A DNA stretch of 64,000 bases from Scytonematopsis contorta HA4267-MV1. Lineage in GTDB: Bacteria > Cyanobacteriota > Cyanobacteriia > Cyanobacteriales > Nostocaceae. Below, piece after piece: positions 18,312 to 26,402 of the stretch. The stretch is from contig JAHHIC010000085.1 of the NCBI GenBank assembly GCA_019359035.1, forward strand, positions 62,001 to 126,000, given 5' to 3'. A program made the translations under genes and the position numbers. The first letter of the stretch is position 1; every line of letters starts with the position of its first letter. A model generated the notes under the pieces. The model was not told the origin of the DNA and ran no database searches. It saw nothing but the letters and a program-made list of their open reading frames with translations.

Positions 18312-18635
18312 TTACATAAGGTTTGGTTCAGGTTTACCGATTCCTAAATCCATCAATTTGGTTTTAATGTCATCCCACTCTGTACCACAGTAGTAGTATT
18401 TTTTCTCCAAAACGTTTGCCAAGTAGTAACCCGGAGCAGCATCATTGATTGAGTGCAGGTGTTCGACAACCTCTCTCATTGATGTGCTAAAAAACCAAAG
18501 TAAAACTTCGACACTTTGAGGTATTGGCAAATTTAAAGGATTCCAAAATATCTCACCATGCAAAAAACGCCACCTATCGCTTTTGCGTTCAATTGGTACG
18601 TAGTAAAGAGGGCGAATAAACGAATCGTTACTCAT
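18312..18635 (-). CDS. unknown ~107-aa partner protein, copy 1 of a duplicated module
   Basis: I do not recognise this protein. It shares with the gene at 61065-61376 the C-terminal pattern GYYLANVLEKKYYYCGTEWDD (there GYYVADLLDKRYYYCGTSEND). Both end in LGIG and both have W.F..G.IF(W/F) near the N-terminus. It is soluble by composition, with conserved aromatic residues and one conserved Cys. The ATG at 18635 aligns with the start of the copy 2 protein. A longer frame beginning at GTG 18674 would start inside a hairpin loop. It follows the small gene at 18706 by 70 bp with a hairpin between them, as in copy 2. Confidence 0.75.
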   Translation of the reverse strand: MSNDSFIRPLYYVPIERKSDRWRFLHGEIFWNPLNLPIPQSVEVLLWFFSTSMREVVEHLHSINDAAPGYYLANVLEKKYYYCGTEWDDIKTKLMDLGIGKPEPNLM

Positions 18636-18659
18636 AGTTATTTTGTAAAATAGAGGAAA

Positions 18660-18683
18660 GTCCCCAGTTTGCACACTAGGGAC
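18660..18683. promoter_or_regulatory. hairpin between the two genes of module copy 1
   Basis: GTCCC-c-AGT, a six-base loop and ACT-a-GGGAC form an eight-pair stem with one mismatch. It lies between the small gene and its partner. The other copy of the module has a nine-bp perfect hairpin in the same position (61013-61035). The shared position suggests attenuation or differential expression of the second gene. Confidence 0.6.
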
Positions 18684-18705
18684 GATGTAAGCAAGAAAAC
18701 TTCAT

Positions 18706-18900
18706 TTAGCTATCAGTGTCCGGGAACTCTGGGGGGTCTAGCCTATCCTCCAGTTCCTTGGAAACTGTGTCACCGTCAACCAGATCAGTCGAACCCGATA
18801 CTCGGTTTTGTCTTATCCAAACATTTTGAAAAAGACGAATAAATACAATCACGGGGTCGAATAAACTGCGACGACCTTTGCCATTACCATTCTCGGACAT
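18706..18900 (-). CDS. unknown 64-aa Gly/Asn-rich small protein, copy 1 of a duplicated module
   Basis: I do not recognise this protein. It has an N-terminal MSENGNGKGRRSLFDP, a hydrophobic amphipathic stretch IVFIRLFQNVWIRQN and an acidic tail ending EFPDTDS. Copy 2 at 60798-61001 has the same plan: SNGNNGNDRRNRLLDF, FLLYLGRGVWVRRN, then an acidic Asn/Gly tail. The start ATG at 18900 is chosen because AGGAGGT lies 7 bases upstream. An earlier in-frame ATG at 18930 lacks one. A divergent RHH-like gene lies 159 bp upstream. It might be a membrane-active peptide, a precursor peptide or an antitoxin, with no evidence to decide. Confidence 0.75.
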   Translation of the reverse strand: MSENGNGKGRRSLFDPVIVFIRLFQNVWIRQNRVSGSTDLVDGDTVSKELEDRLDPPEFPDTDS

Positions 18901-18965
18901 TTTTATCACCTCCTTATTTTGTTGGTTCACTGTGAGAGATTACGTTTCCCCCACGCAGCCAATTT

Positions 18966-19032
18966 TATCATGATTTATATCATGATATAAAAAGAAGGTA
19001 TAGTGAATTATATCCAAATAATTATCATGATA
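18966..19032. promoter_or_regulatory. three TATCATGATA palindromes in a divergent promoter region
   Basis: TATCATGATT (18966-18975), TATCATGATA (18978-18987) and TATCATGATA (19023-19032) lie between the small gene and the divergent RHH-like gene. The first two are 12 bp apart, about one helical turn, as expected for cooperative binding of an RHH dimer. They are probably the operator of an autoregulated module. Confidence 0.65.
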
Positions 19033-19059
19033 TATTGGAAGTAGAATTGAGGAAAAAAA

Positions 19060-19254
19060 GTGCCTCGGAAAAAACTAGACCGCCCAAGAGATTTCATACA
19101 AATAGTTGTTGATCCAGAGGATAAGGCTGCTTTTGACGCTTGGTGCATGGCTAACAGCACCACTATGAGTGAAGTGATAAGAAAGCAGATAGCCCCATTT
19201 ATAGCCAAGGGTAAAAAAATTGTGGCGAAGCCAACCTCAAACAGAACTGATTAG
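19060..19254 (+). CDS. small RHH-like protein, divergent from module copy 1
   Basis: The 64-residue protein shows FIQIVVDPEDKAAFDAWCM as a beta strand plus helix, followed by TTMSEVIRKQIAPFIAK as a second helix. This is the layout of a ribbon-helix-helix DNA-binding protein. The start is GTG, with GAGG about 7 bases upstream. It faces away from the 18706/18312 pair across three palindromes. The second copy of the module also has a divergent RHH-like gene (60414-60647), although the sequences differ. Its likely role is autorepression of both transcripts. Confidence 0.65.
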   Translation: MPRKKLDRPRDFIQIVVDPEDKAAFDAWCMANSTTMSEVIRKQIAPFIAKGKKIVAKPTSNRTD

Positions 19255-19351
19255 TTGATAATAATAGATATTTATGTTATGAAAACTGTAAAAAAATTTT
19301 AAGATAATCAGCTATCACTAAAATTTAGCCAAAACAACTTCTTCGTCTTTA

Positions 19352-19630
19352 TCAGGAAAATTGGCTACCTACCAGTTTCAAACTTCCACCAAGAGCTTTG
19401 ATATAACATTCAAGGTCGGAAACATTAATATCTCCTTGGTTTTCCAACTCGGAAAGGATGGACTCAAAAGCGCTGAAGTCTTTTACGAAATCATCCTGCG
19501 AAAGCCCTAAAGATTGTTGTAATTCCGTAAGTGTAAGATGAAGTAACATGAGCTGAGCGCGAGCCTTATTTTTTGCTCTCCGTTCCGGTGTCATTTGCTT
19601 TCGCAATTCGCTAAAAGGCTTGGTCTTCAT
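19352..19630 (-). CDS. XRE/HigA-like antitoxin, apparently without its toxin
   Basis: The 92-residue protein has [20 protein letters not shown] and then ELQQSLGLSQDDFVKDF, the pattern of XRE-family antitoxins of HigBA/RelBE type. The helix-turn-helix is followed by a C-terminal extension. The toxin would normally sit next to it on the same strand. Upstream is only a 36-codon frame reaching into aroB, and downstream is a gap. It may be an orphan antitoxin or the survivor of a broken pair. Confidence 0.7.
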   Translation of the reverse strand: MKTKPFSELRKQMTPERRAKNKARAQLMLLHLTLTELQQSLGLSQDDFVKDFSAFESILSELENQGDINVSDLECYIKALGGSLKLVGSQFS

Positions 19631-19737
19631 ATTAATCCTTCGTTTTGAAGCTCTCTTAATAGTTCGTCGTAAAGCCTAGGCACTTTTCGTAATAAAGCAC
19701 TAATTCCCCATCGCTTGCAAAACTTTTCTAATCGCAT
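19627..19737 (-). CDS. 36-codon frame overlapping aroB and the antitoxin start
   Basis: An ATG inside the aroB 3' end, in another frame, opens a 36-residue frame ([20 protein letters not shown] and on to ELQNEGLI). Its TGA overlaps the antitoxin ATG (ATGA). The composition is basic and helical, so it may be a coupling peptide for antitoxin translation or the C-terminal scrap of a lost toxin. It could also be chance. Confidence 0.3.
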   Translation of the reverse strand: MRLEKFCKRWGISALLRKVPRLYDELLRELQNEGLI

Positions 19738-20797
19738 CCCCCGACACCTGGTCAGTCACAGTAACTACTCCCATCTGCGTCGGTAAAACAAACCTAACTT
19801 TACCCGCTTTCACCTTTTTATCTAGCTGCAAAGAATCAATAATTGCCTCAATATTCAAACCATTTGGTAACTTTGTTGGTAAACCAGTTTTCGCAATCAG
19901 CGCATTTTGCCGTTGAGTGTCTTCAAGAGTCCACATTCTCAACTCTGCTGCAATATGTCCAGCAGCTACCATCCCAATACCCACAGCTTCCCCGTGAATT
20001 ACTTGGGTATAACCCGTCAAGCTTTCCACCGCATGGCCGATAGTATGTCCGTAATTTAAAATCGCACGCAGTCCCGCTTCTCTTTCATCCTTGCCAACTA
20101 CATCCGCTTTTGCTTGACAAGAACTCATTAATATAGTGTTTAATAATTCTGGACTAATGCAATTCATTTCATCCAAACGTGGACTCGCTTCCATTTCAGC
20201 AAAGAATTTCGCATCCCAAATCACACCATATTTAATCACCTCAGCCATTCCTGCACGAAACTCTCTTACAGGTAGAGTTTGTAGAACTTCGGGGTCAATT
20301 AATACAAATTGTGGTTGATAAAAAGCCCCAATCAAATTTTTGCCTTTGGGATGATTTACCCCAGTTTTACCACCAATTGACGAATCCACCATTGCCAAAA
20401 GAGTAGTGGGGACTTGCACAAAATTTATTCCCCGTAACCAGGTCGCAGCCGCAAAACCAGTCATATCACCAATTACACCACCACCCAAAGCCACCATTGT
20501 CGAAGAGCGTTCTAAGCGATTTTCCAGAGCCGCATTGTATATTTTTTCAATTGATTCCAGATTTTTGTAGCTCTCCCCGTCAGGTAGAATGCAGGTAGTA
20601 ACGTCAAAACCAGCAGACTTAATAGAATTAAGAGCTTCTTCACCATAGTGCTGAAAAACAGTCGGATTAGAAACCACAAGTACTTTTGTGCCTAGTTTCA
20701 AACTCGCCATATATTCGCCAAGTTTATCCAAACCACCAGAGGCGATCGCAATTTCGTAAGACTGTTGTGGTAGATTGACCTTGATTACGGAAGTCAT
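19700..20797 (-). CDS. aroB: 3-dehydroquinate synthase
   Basis: AroB makes 3-dehydroquinate from DAHP in the shikimate pathway, using NAD and a metal. The 365-residue product shows [10 protein letters not shown], the glycine-rich [38 protein letters not shown], the metal ligands in GHTIGHAVE and [11 protein letters not shown]. The track upstream of ATG 20797 would encode repeat peptides (QQSTVNSQ) from a heptanucleotide tract, so the start is placed at [10 protein letters not shown]. It is not in an operon with other aro genes. A small relic of a second aroB lies at 17383. Confidence 0.97.
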   Translation of the reverse strand: MTSVIKVNLPQQSYEIAIASGGLDKLGEYMASLKLGTKVLVVSNPTVFQHYGEEALNSIKSAGFDVTTCILPDGESYKNLESIEKIYNAALENRLERSSTMVALGGGVIGDMTGFAAATWLRGINFVQVPTTLLAMVDSSIGGKTGVNHPKGKNLIGAFYQPQFVLIDPEVLQTLPVREFRAGMAEVIKYGVIWDAKFFAEMEASPRLDEMNCISPELLNTILMSSCQAKADVVGKDEREAGLRAILNYGHTIGHAVESLTGYTQVIHGEAVGIGMVAAGHIAAELRMWTLEDTQRQNALIAKTGLPTKLPNGLNIEAIIDSLQLDKKVKAGKVRFVLPTQMGVVTVTDQVSGDAIRKVLQAMGN

Positions 20798-20802
20798 GAT
20801 GG

Positions 20803-20985
20803 TTAGCGGTTGACTGTTGACTGTTGACTGTTGACTGTTGGCTGTTGACTGTTGACGGTTCACTATTTACCAAGCAGCATCTATAAAAATAATGTTACTG
20901 CACGTTGAGGAATGGGAGTAGTTGAAATTTCAGCAGCCAACCTTCAACAGTCAGCAGTCAGCAGTCAACCGTTAACAGTCAACAA
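20803..20985. repeat. heptanucleotide repeats upstream of aroB
   Basis: Two tracts of 7-bp repeats (GACTGTT type at 20808-20862 and the inverse AGTCAAC type at 20938-20985) flank about 75 bp of unique sequence. Together they form a loose inverted arrangement between aroB and petL. Confidence 0.75.
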
Positions 20986-21037
20986 TCACCCCTCAACCCA
21001 TACAATATAAATAATGAACTTTTATGGAGAAACGTAA

Positions 21038-21130
21038 ATGGCTGTAATATCTTATATCCTCTTCTTGGGTCTGTTTTTCGGTATTGCGGTAGGTTTGCTG
21101 TTCGGTTTACGTGCGATTAAGTTAATTTAG
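21038..21130 (+). CDS. petL: cytochrome b6-f complex subunit PetL
   Basis: A 30-residue single-helix membrane peptide, MAVISYILFLGLFFGIAVGL followed by LFGLRAIKLI. Length, hydrophobic span and the conserved GLRAIKLI end fit PetL, a small stabilising subunit of cytochrome b6-f in the thylakoid membrane. GGAG lies upstream. It is too short for ordinary gene tracks. Other single-helix photosynthetic peptides are possible but fit the C-terminus less well. Confidence 0.75.
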   Translation: MAVISYILFLGLFFGIAVGLLFGLRAIKLI

Positions 21131-21183
21131 TCATCAGTACAGCGAACAAAAAATCAATATGCTGTGGGGACGTTACATGTTGC

Positions 21184-21211
21184 GTAGAGACGTTACATGT
21201 AACCTCTCTAC
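21184..21211. repeat. GTAGAGAC-family palindrome with one mismatch
   Basis: The core GTTACATGTAAC has the GTAGAGAC and TCTCTAC ends with one broken pair. A partial second copy (GACGTTACATGTTGCGTAGA) lies just upstream. It follows petL. Confidence 0.7.
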
Positions 21212-21252
21212 ATATTAAAATGAATAAAAATCATCTTGATTAGCGCCAGATT

Positions 21253-22172
21253 TTAGTAATATTTTTTTATAACAGGATGTCTTAGTCTTGCGAACTCGCA
21301 AAAGTCTAAAGCAGTTTTTCCATCCGTGGTTTTCATATTCACATTTGCCCCCGCTCTAATTAAAGCTCGCATCACCCAGGGTTTTGAGTTAAGAACTGCT
21401 TTCATTAGTGGTGTTAAACCATCCTCAGGGTCTGTCTGGTTAATATCAATCCCCTCAGCCACTAATCGGTTGATTAGCCTAACATTTCCATACTTAGCTG
21501 CATCATATATTTCCGTACCCTTCCAATCAATTTAGTTGGACGTTCGCTGACATAACATGTGTCTTGAAAAGGAATTATCCACCCACAAGATTGAACCAGT
21601 TTTCTGAATACCTCCCACGCTAATTCATCATGAGGTCGAAACAATGTATTCTTGGCAACGGAAAAATGAAAATCAAAAAAAGCACCTCGATGAATATATT
21701 TACTAAGTGGAAATAGCCAAAAAACATGACGCTGACAGGTTTGAAACTTTTTTGAAAAACCTTGTGTAAAGCGATTTTTTAAGCTGGCTGACAAATTAGT
21801 ATCTATCTCACAACTTTCATTTAACATTAACTGAGACTCTACCCATCCATCCCAATGACCAATAGCTTTTTCGTTTTCAGCATAAAATTTCTTGTGTAAC
21901 TGCAGCATTAGTTTTGTCGCGTACACTAAACCACTTTTCTTAAAGTAAGGGCTTTTATATAATGGCTCAGCTGCTTTTGCTGCAACATATGGACTCTCGA
22001 AAAAAATAATTTCAGGCTTCGGTAGCTGAATTAATTCATATACAGCTTGAATAGCCTCCGTAGCTTTTTCATGGTTAATTCTATCTGTCGAAAGTGCTAG
22101 CTGTTGCCAAGTATTTCTGTAACTTGGTATTAATAACTCCTGTTCGGGTGTGATTTCATCTCTGAACGCCAT
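21253..22172 (-). pseudogene. DUF6745-like/ankyrin-repeat protein, split by a frameshift
   Basis: The first frame (22172 to 21474) starts MAFRDEITPEQELLIPSYRN and contains IIFFESPYVAAKAAEPLY, resembling the DUF6745-like N-terminal domain of some cyanobacterial repeat proteins. The second frame, open from about 21535 to 21253, reads EIYDAAKYGNVRLINRLVAE, GLTPLMKAVLNS and GANVNMKTTDGKTALDF, which are ankyrin repeats. They join perfectly if one base is added in a short A/T run at about 21531-21533. This is therefore one gene with a single-base deletion, a sequencing error or a recoding site. Function is unknown. Confidence 0.7.
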
Positions 22173-22254
22173 ATTTTATTATTTAAGAGGGTATTTTAAA
22201 ATAAATATTAAGCCCTACAAAACTTATTACAGCAAATTTAAAGTTGGTTAAATA

Positions 22255-22625
22255 CAACCGGGCGGGCAAGGATGCCCACCCCACAAGAGTTTAATATTCA
22301 ACCGATGTACCTCATTTACTTGCAAACTGCTGTATTAGTCCTCTTTTAGAGGACTTTAGCTTTAAGACAGGGAATTTATTCCCTGGCTTATGGGACGAAT
22401 CAAGCTTAATATTTTATTTATAACCCCTTCTAAGATTTGATATAAAGCTGCTCTCTTCCCTGCCAATGTAGAGACTTCCAACAAATAGATTCCCCAATCT
22501 TGTGGGGTGGGCATCCTTGCCCGCCCAAGGTATTGATAGATATTGACATCCTTGCCCGCCCAAGGTATTGCAAAGTATTGATAAATATTGACATCCTTTC
22601 CCACGCAAGATATTGACAGATTGAC
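22255..22625. repeat. dispersed repeats downstream of bioB
   Basis: The gap holds GGGCGGGCAAGGATGCCC (22259-22276) and its inverse copies at about 22503-22525 and 22549-22562. Relatives lie at 26232, 53938 and 56810. A palindromic block, GTCCTCTTTTAGAGGAC at 22338 followed by CAGGGAATTTATTCCCTG at 22369, recurs at about 49756-49820. Overlapping minus-strand frames here are repeat artefacts. Confidence 0.75.
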
Positions 22626-22682
22626 AGGCTGGAAAACCATCCCACAAGAAATGATTGGGGTATTTTTCTATTTAAAAGCCTC

Positions 22683-23690
22683 TCAAACCAAAGCCTTATC
22701 CTTCACCAAATCTTGCTTCACAAAAGGAGCGCGAGGTTCCAACCCAAGCAAACTCATCATTTGTTGGTCAGCATCATACTCCGGACAAGGAGTCGTAACC
22801 GTCAACATATGCCCATCATCGCTAGAAAAAATCGAATTAGCTCCCACCAAAAAACATAAAGCCTGTTCCACCTGAGAAAGCTTAGCCCTCCCCGCACTCA
22901 ATCGCACATCAGAAGCAGGCATAATAATACGTGCAGTCGCTATCATCCTAATAACATCCCAAACAGGCACATCCTCTTGATTTTCCAAAGGTGTACCCTT
23001 GACCTTAGAAAGAATATTAATCGGTACAGACTCTGGATGAGGATGTAAATTGGACAAAGTATGTAACATCGATACCCGGTCTTCCGCAGTTTCCCCCAAA
23101 CCAAGTATCCCCCCAGAACAAACCGTGACATTTGTCTGACGTACATTATTAATAGTATTCAAACGGTCATCATAGGTACGGGTAGTAATGATAGTGCTGT
23201 AATACTCCTGCGAAGTATCCAAATTATGGTTGTAAGCATAAAGTCCCGCAGCCTCTAACCGCTCAGCTTGGTTTTGGTTCAACATTCCCAAAGTACAGCA
23301 CACCTCCAAACCAAGAGACGTAACCTCCTTAACCATATCCAGAACTTGGTCAAACTGAGAATTATCCCGAACTTCTCTCCACGCAGCACCCATACAAACG
23401 CGACTCACACCACTAACTTTAGCTTGTCGCGCAATACCAACCACAGTATCCTTATCCAAAAGCGCTTCTGGTTTAACCTCAGTTTTGTAGCGAGAAGACT
23501 GAGCACAATAACCGCAGTCCTCAGGACAAGCTCCCGTCTTAATTGAAATCAGCTTACAAACTTGAATTTGTTTCGGGTCGTGATACTGACGATGCACACT
23601 CGCTGCTCGATAAACTAGCTCCAAAAAAGGAGCATCATATATCGCCCTGATTTCTGATTGCTGCCAATCGTAACGTATTCCCACAGACAT
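22683..23690 (-). CDS. bioB: biotin synthase
   Basis: BioB is a radical-SAM enzyme that inserts sulfur into dethiobiotin to make biotin. The 335-residue protein shows the SAM cluster motif in [54 protein letters not shown], and the Arg in DVRLSAGRA that holds the [2Fe-2S] cluster. Length and motifs are standard. It stands alone, with no other bio genes in the window. Confidence 0.97.
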   Translation of the reverse strand: MSVGIRYDWQQSEIRAIYDAPFLELVYRAASVHRQYHDPKQIQVCKLISIKTGACPEDCGYCAQSSRYKTEVKPEALLDKDTVVGIARQAKVSGVSRVCMGAAWREVRDNSQFDQVLDMVKEVTSLGLEVCCTLGMLNQNQAERLEAAGLYAYNHNLDTSQEYYSTIITTRTYDDRLNTINNVRQTNVTVCSGGILGLGETAEDRVSMLHTLSNLHPHPESVPINILSKVKGTPLENQEDVPVWDVIRMIATARIIMPASDVRLSAGRAKLSQVEQALCFLVGANSIFSSDDGHMLTVTTPCPEYDADQQMMSLLGLEPRAPFVKQDLVKDKALV

Positions 23691-23783
23691 TACACTTCCT
23701 TGAGACGACTTTCTTGATATATATCATCCCAAACAAAAAATCTTGCTTAAAGTTATTTGAATTTTCTGCCATGTCCCCTTCTG

Positions 23784-24097
23784 TCATTGCTCCCCTCTGT
23801 CATTGCGAGGAGGAACGACGAAGCAACCCCCCTCCCCTCTGTCATTGCATTGCTCCCCTCTGTCATTGCGAGGAGGAACGACGAAGCAACCCCCTTTTCC
23901 CCGTGAACCTTTCTTTCATAGCTTCGTTCTTTTTGGCAATGATAATTAGTAACTCGAAGGGATAAGTGTTACACGCTTTAGTTGCGGAGGGAGGGATTGC
24001 TTCGTCGTTCCTCCTCGCAATGACAGAGGGGAGCAATGACAGGGAAAAGGGATTGCTTCGTCGTTCCTCCTCGCAATGACAGAGGGGAGCAATGACA
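23784..24097. repeat. GTCATTGCGAGGAGGAACGACGAAGC repeats in inverted arrangement
   Basis: Two direct copies of the GTCATTGCGAGGAGGAACG repeat (about 23797-23827 and 23860-23890) face two inverted copies (about 23996-24027 and 24052-24082). Each sits beside CTCCCCTCTGTCATTGC-type flanks. The whole could fold into a long stem around 23930-23970. It is related to the tandem tract at 1547-1723. It separates bioB from the pentapeptide gene. Confidence 0.8.
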
Positions 24098-24266
24098 GTC
24101 ATATATAAAGTGAAAATAATAAGTATAAATTCTCTCTTGAAAAATCCTAGCCTTGATACAAATAAAATGATAAATTAAGTCGAATTGCTGCTAAATTTAT
24201 CAAGAGTAAGCATAGTTATTTCTTCTGTAAAATACATCACATTTGTTCCTGAAATTGATTTCACCA

Positions 24267-24998
24267 ATGAATAAACAGTCACAAGAAATTATAAAACGAC
24301 AGCCAACACCGGCTCCAGTGAAATCAACCAATTTGGGAAGCGCCACAACACAAAAAGTTGAGGTGTTAAAATCATTTTTTCGCTCTATTAATATCCCTAA
24401 AGAAAAACTTAAGCCTATAACTGTAGCCATAATTACAGCATCAATGATTTTCATGCTCATATTAACTAATATTAATAACTCATTAAGCCAAGGAACGTAT
24501 CAGCTAAAAAAAATAACAGCTAATATCGAACTCAACAGTAATTATCAAAGCCACGGTATTTTATCAGACTATTTAAAAACGATGGCAAAAACCATTTATG
24601 AAAATAATGGTAATAATTTTAAAGAAAAATTTGCTTTTATGCGTTCCATGACTCAAGCTACATTACAAGAGCTAGACCCAGGAAAAAAACGCTATGTAAT
24701 CATGTTTTTGCGCGACGCAAATTTGCTCAAAATATCATCAAACAAAACAACAGCGTTACTGTTTGGAGCAAATTTAGCTGGAGTCAAATTACAAGACATG
24801 GACTTAAAGTTTACGAACCTACAAGGTGCTAATCTTGACAAAGCCGATTTGCGTGGTGTTGACTTACGCGGTGCGAACCTGGAAAATGCTAGTCTGAAAA
24901 ATTCCTGTTACAGTGACCAAACTCTGTTTAGCAAAAACTTTGACCCAGCAGCCTTTAAAATGAGAAAAATTTCAAACTCTAAAAAGTGCCGAATTTAA
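24267..24998 (+). CDS. membrane-anchored pentapeptide-repeat protein
   Basis: The ~243-residue protein has an N-terminal Pro/Thr-rich segment, one membrane helix (about residues 51-72, ITVAIITASMIFMLILTNIN), a helical region and then pentapeptide repeats of A(D/N)LxG type (FGANLAGVKLQDMDL, LQGANLDKADLRGVDL). It ends with two Cys (NSCYSDQ and KKCRI). Pentapeptide repeats form a right-handed quadrilateral beta helix. The ligand is unknown. The start is placed at ATG 24267, since the earlier in-frame TTG has no ribosome site. Confidence 0.8.
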   Translation: MNKQSQEIIKRQPTPAPVKSTNLGSATTQKVEVLKSFFRSINIPKEKLKPITVAIITASMIFMLILTNINNSLSQGTYQLKKITANIELNSNYQSHGILSDYLKTMAKTIYENNGNNFKEKFAFMRSMTQATLQELDPGKKRYVIMFLRDANLLKISSNKTTALLFGANLAGVKLQDMDLKFTNLQGANLDKADLRGVDLRGANLENASLKNSCYSDQTLFSKNFDPAAFKMRKISNSKKCRI

Positions 24999-25091
24999 GC
25001 TATTTTGGCGATATGCAGAACAAATTGCAGAACAAATAGGTGTTAAGGCATAGAATGGGTATTCCTACTCATTTTATTTGTGTGAGCGCAT

Positions 25092-25664
25092 ATGCAAAGC
25101 GGTTCTATGCTGGAGGAGCTACCCTTAATTAGCAGCAAACGTTTATTTTTACGGATGGCAACACAGGGAGACATACCAGAGGTAGTAAGATTCTATACAG
25201 AAAACAGAGTTTATCTCACACCTTTCTATCCTGTTTGGTACGAAGAATTTTTTACGCAAGAGTATTGGCAAAACCAAATACAAATAGATGTTTATGAATT
25301 TTTTAATGACAAATCATTAAAGTTATTTCTTTTCCCTCAAAGTAATTCCAGAAGAATTATAGGAACAATAAATTTCCGTAATTTTGTCAGGGGAGCAGCA
25401 CAATATTGCACAGTTGGATATAGCGTAGCAGAAGAAGAACAAGGCAAAGGTTATATGACCGAAGCTTTAAAAGCCGCTACTGACTATGTATTTCAAGAAC
25501 TAAACATGCATCGCGTAATGGCAAACTACATGCCCCATAATCAGCGTAGCGGAAAATTGTTAAAAAAACTAGGTTTTGTAGTCGAAGGATATGCCAGAGA
25601 TTATTTAATGATTAACGGCAAATGGGAAGACCATATTTTAACAAGTTTAATTAGGAGTTTTTAG
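25092..25664 (+). CDS. GNAT acetyltransferase, RimJ/RimL-like
   Basis: The 190-residue protein has the RimJ-type plan. LISSKRLFLRMATQGDIPEV forms the first strand and helix, GTINFRNFVRGAAQYCTVGY the central sheet, EEEQGKGYMTEALKAA the acetyl-CoA pyrophosphate loop (Q/R-x-x-G-x-G/A), and HRVMANYMPHNQRSGKLLKK the late motif. Such enzymes acetylate N-terminal amino groups of ribosomal or other proteins, or small amines. The substrate cannot be inferred. A Met at residue 6 (MLEELPLIS) is an alternative start. Confidence 0.88.
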   Translation: MQSGSMLEELPLISSKRLFLRMATQGDIPEVVRFYTENRVYLTPFYPVWYEEFFTQEYWQNQIQIDVYEFFNDKSLKLFLFPQSNSRRIIGTINFRNFVRGAAQYCTVGYSVAEEEQGKGYMTEALKAATDYVFQELNMHRVMANYMPHNQRSGKLLKKLGFVVEGYARDYLMINGKWEDHILTSLIRSF

Positions 25665-25787
25665 TTTTGAGTTTTTGATTTTGATTTAACAGTCAACCAT
25701 CAACAGTCAACCGTCAACCGTCAACAAACACTTGACTAATCTAAAAGCAAAATGCAAAATCGATAAGAATCTCCAAGTTTTTTAGAT

Positions 25788-26201
25788 ATGCGTATTAAAT
25801 ATACAAAGCGGCTCTCTGCATTTCTCTCAACTGTTATTATTACTGTCACCTTATCTGGAACTCCCCAGGTAGCACAAGCTGGAATTCCTTCTGCCATATT
25901 AATGCCAATAATCGCACAAGCTATTGGATACGCACTACCACGTATTGTTGAAAGAGAAATTAAACAACTTTCCCCCCAAGAACGTCAAGAATTATACGCC
26001 ATTCGTAATGATGCACTCAGACAGCTTGAAGGGGTATTAACACAAGCACAACGTTCTAAAATAGTGCAATCATTAAACTCTCGCCAAAAAATATTTACAG
26101 CAATTAAATCCATCAGACTCACACCACAGCAACGTGCCAGAATTCAATCAATCATCAAAAGCTCACGCCAACGAATGGAAGCAATCCTATCAGCAAGATA
26201 A
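25788..26201 (+). CDS. exported helical protein of unknown function
   Basis: The 137-residue protein has a signal peptide (basic start, hydrophobic core AFLSTVIITVTLSGTP, cleavage likely after VAQA). The rest is helical and basic, with LSPQERQELYAIRNDALRQL and LTPQQRARIQSIIKSSRQRM resembling the repeated helices of Spy/CpxP-like periplasmic chaperones. This is similarity of pattern, not an assignment. It likely acts in the periplasm. A heptanucleotide tract (25690-25725) lies upstream. Confidence 0.7.
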   Translation: MRIKYTKRLSAFLSTVIITVTLSGTPQVAQAGIPSAILMPIIAQAIGYALPRIVEREIKQLSPQERQELYAIRNDALRQLEGVLTQAQRSKIVQSLNSRQKIFTAIKSIRLTPQQRARIQSIIKSSRQRMEAILSAR

Positions 26202-26402
26202 CATCACCCTGTATATTGTGAGATATATATTGTGGGGTGGGCATCCTTGCCCGCCCGGTTATTAAAAAAAAAGCAGCCCAATAACGAAAACTGGCTACTC
26301 AATGATTTGAGGGATTTTATTTACTTTAGTAAATTCCACAGCGTAACTTACCCTCGTTCGGAGTTACTATTTTAGTAAAGAAAATATTAATTTTTGTTAC
26401 TA

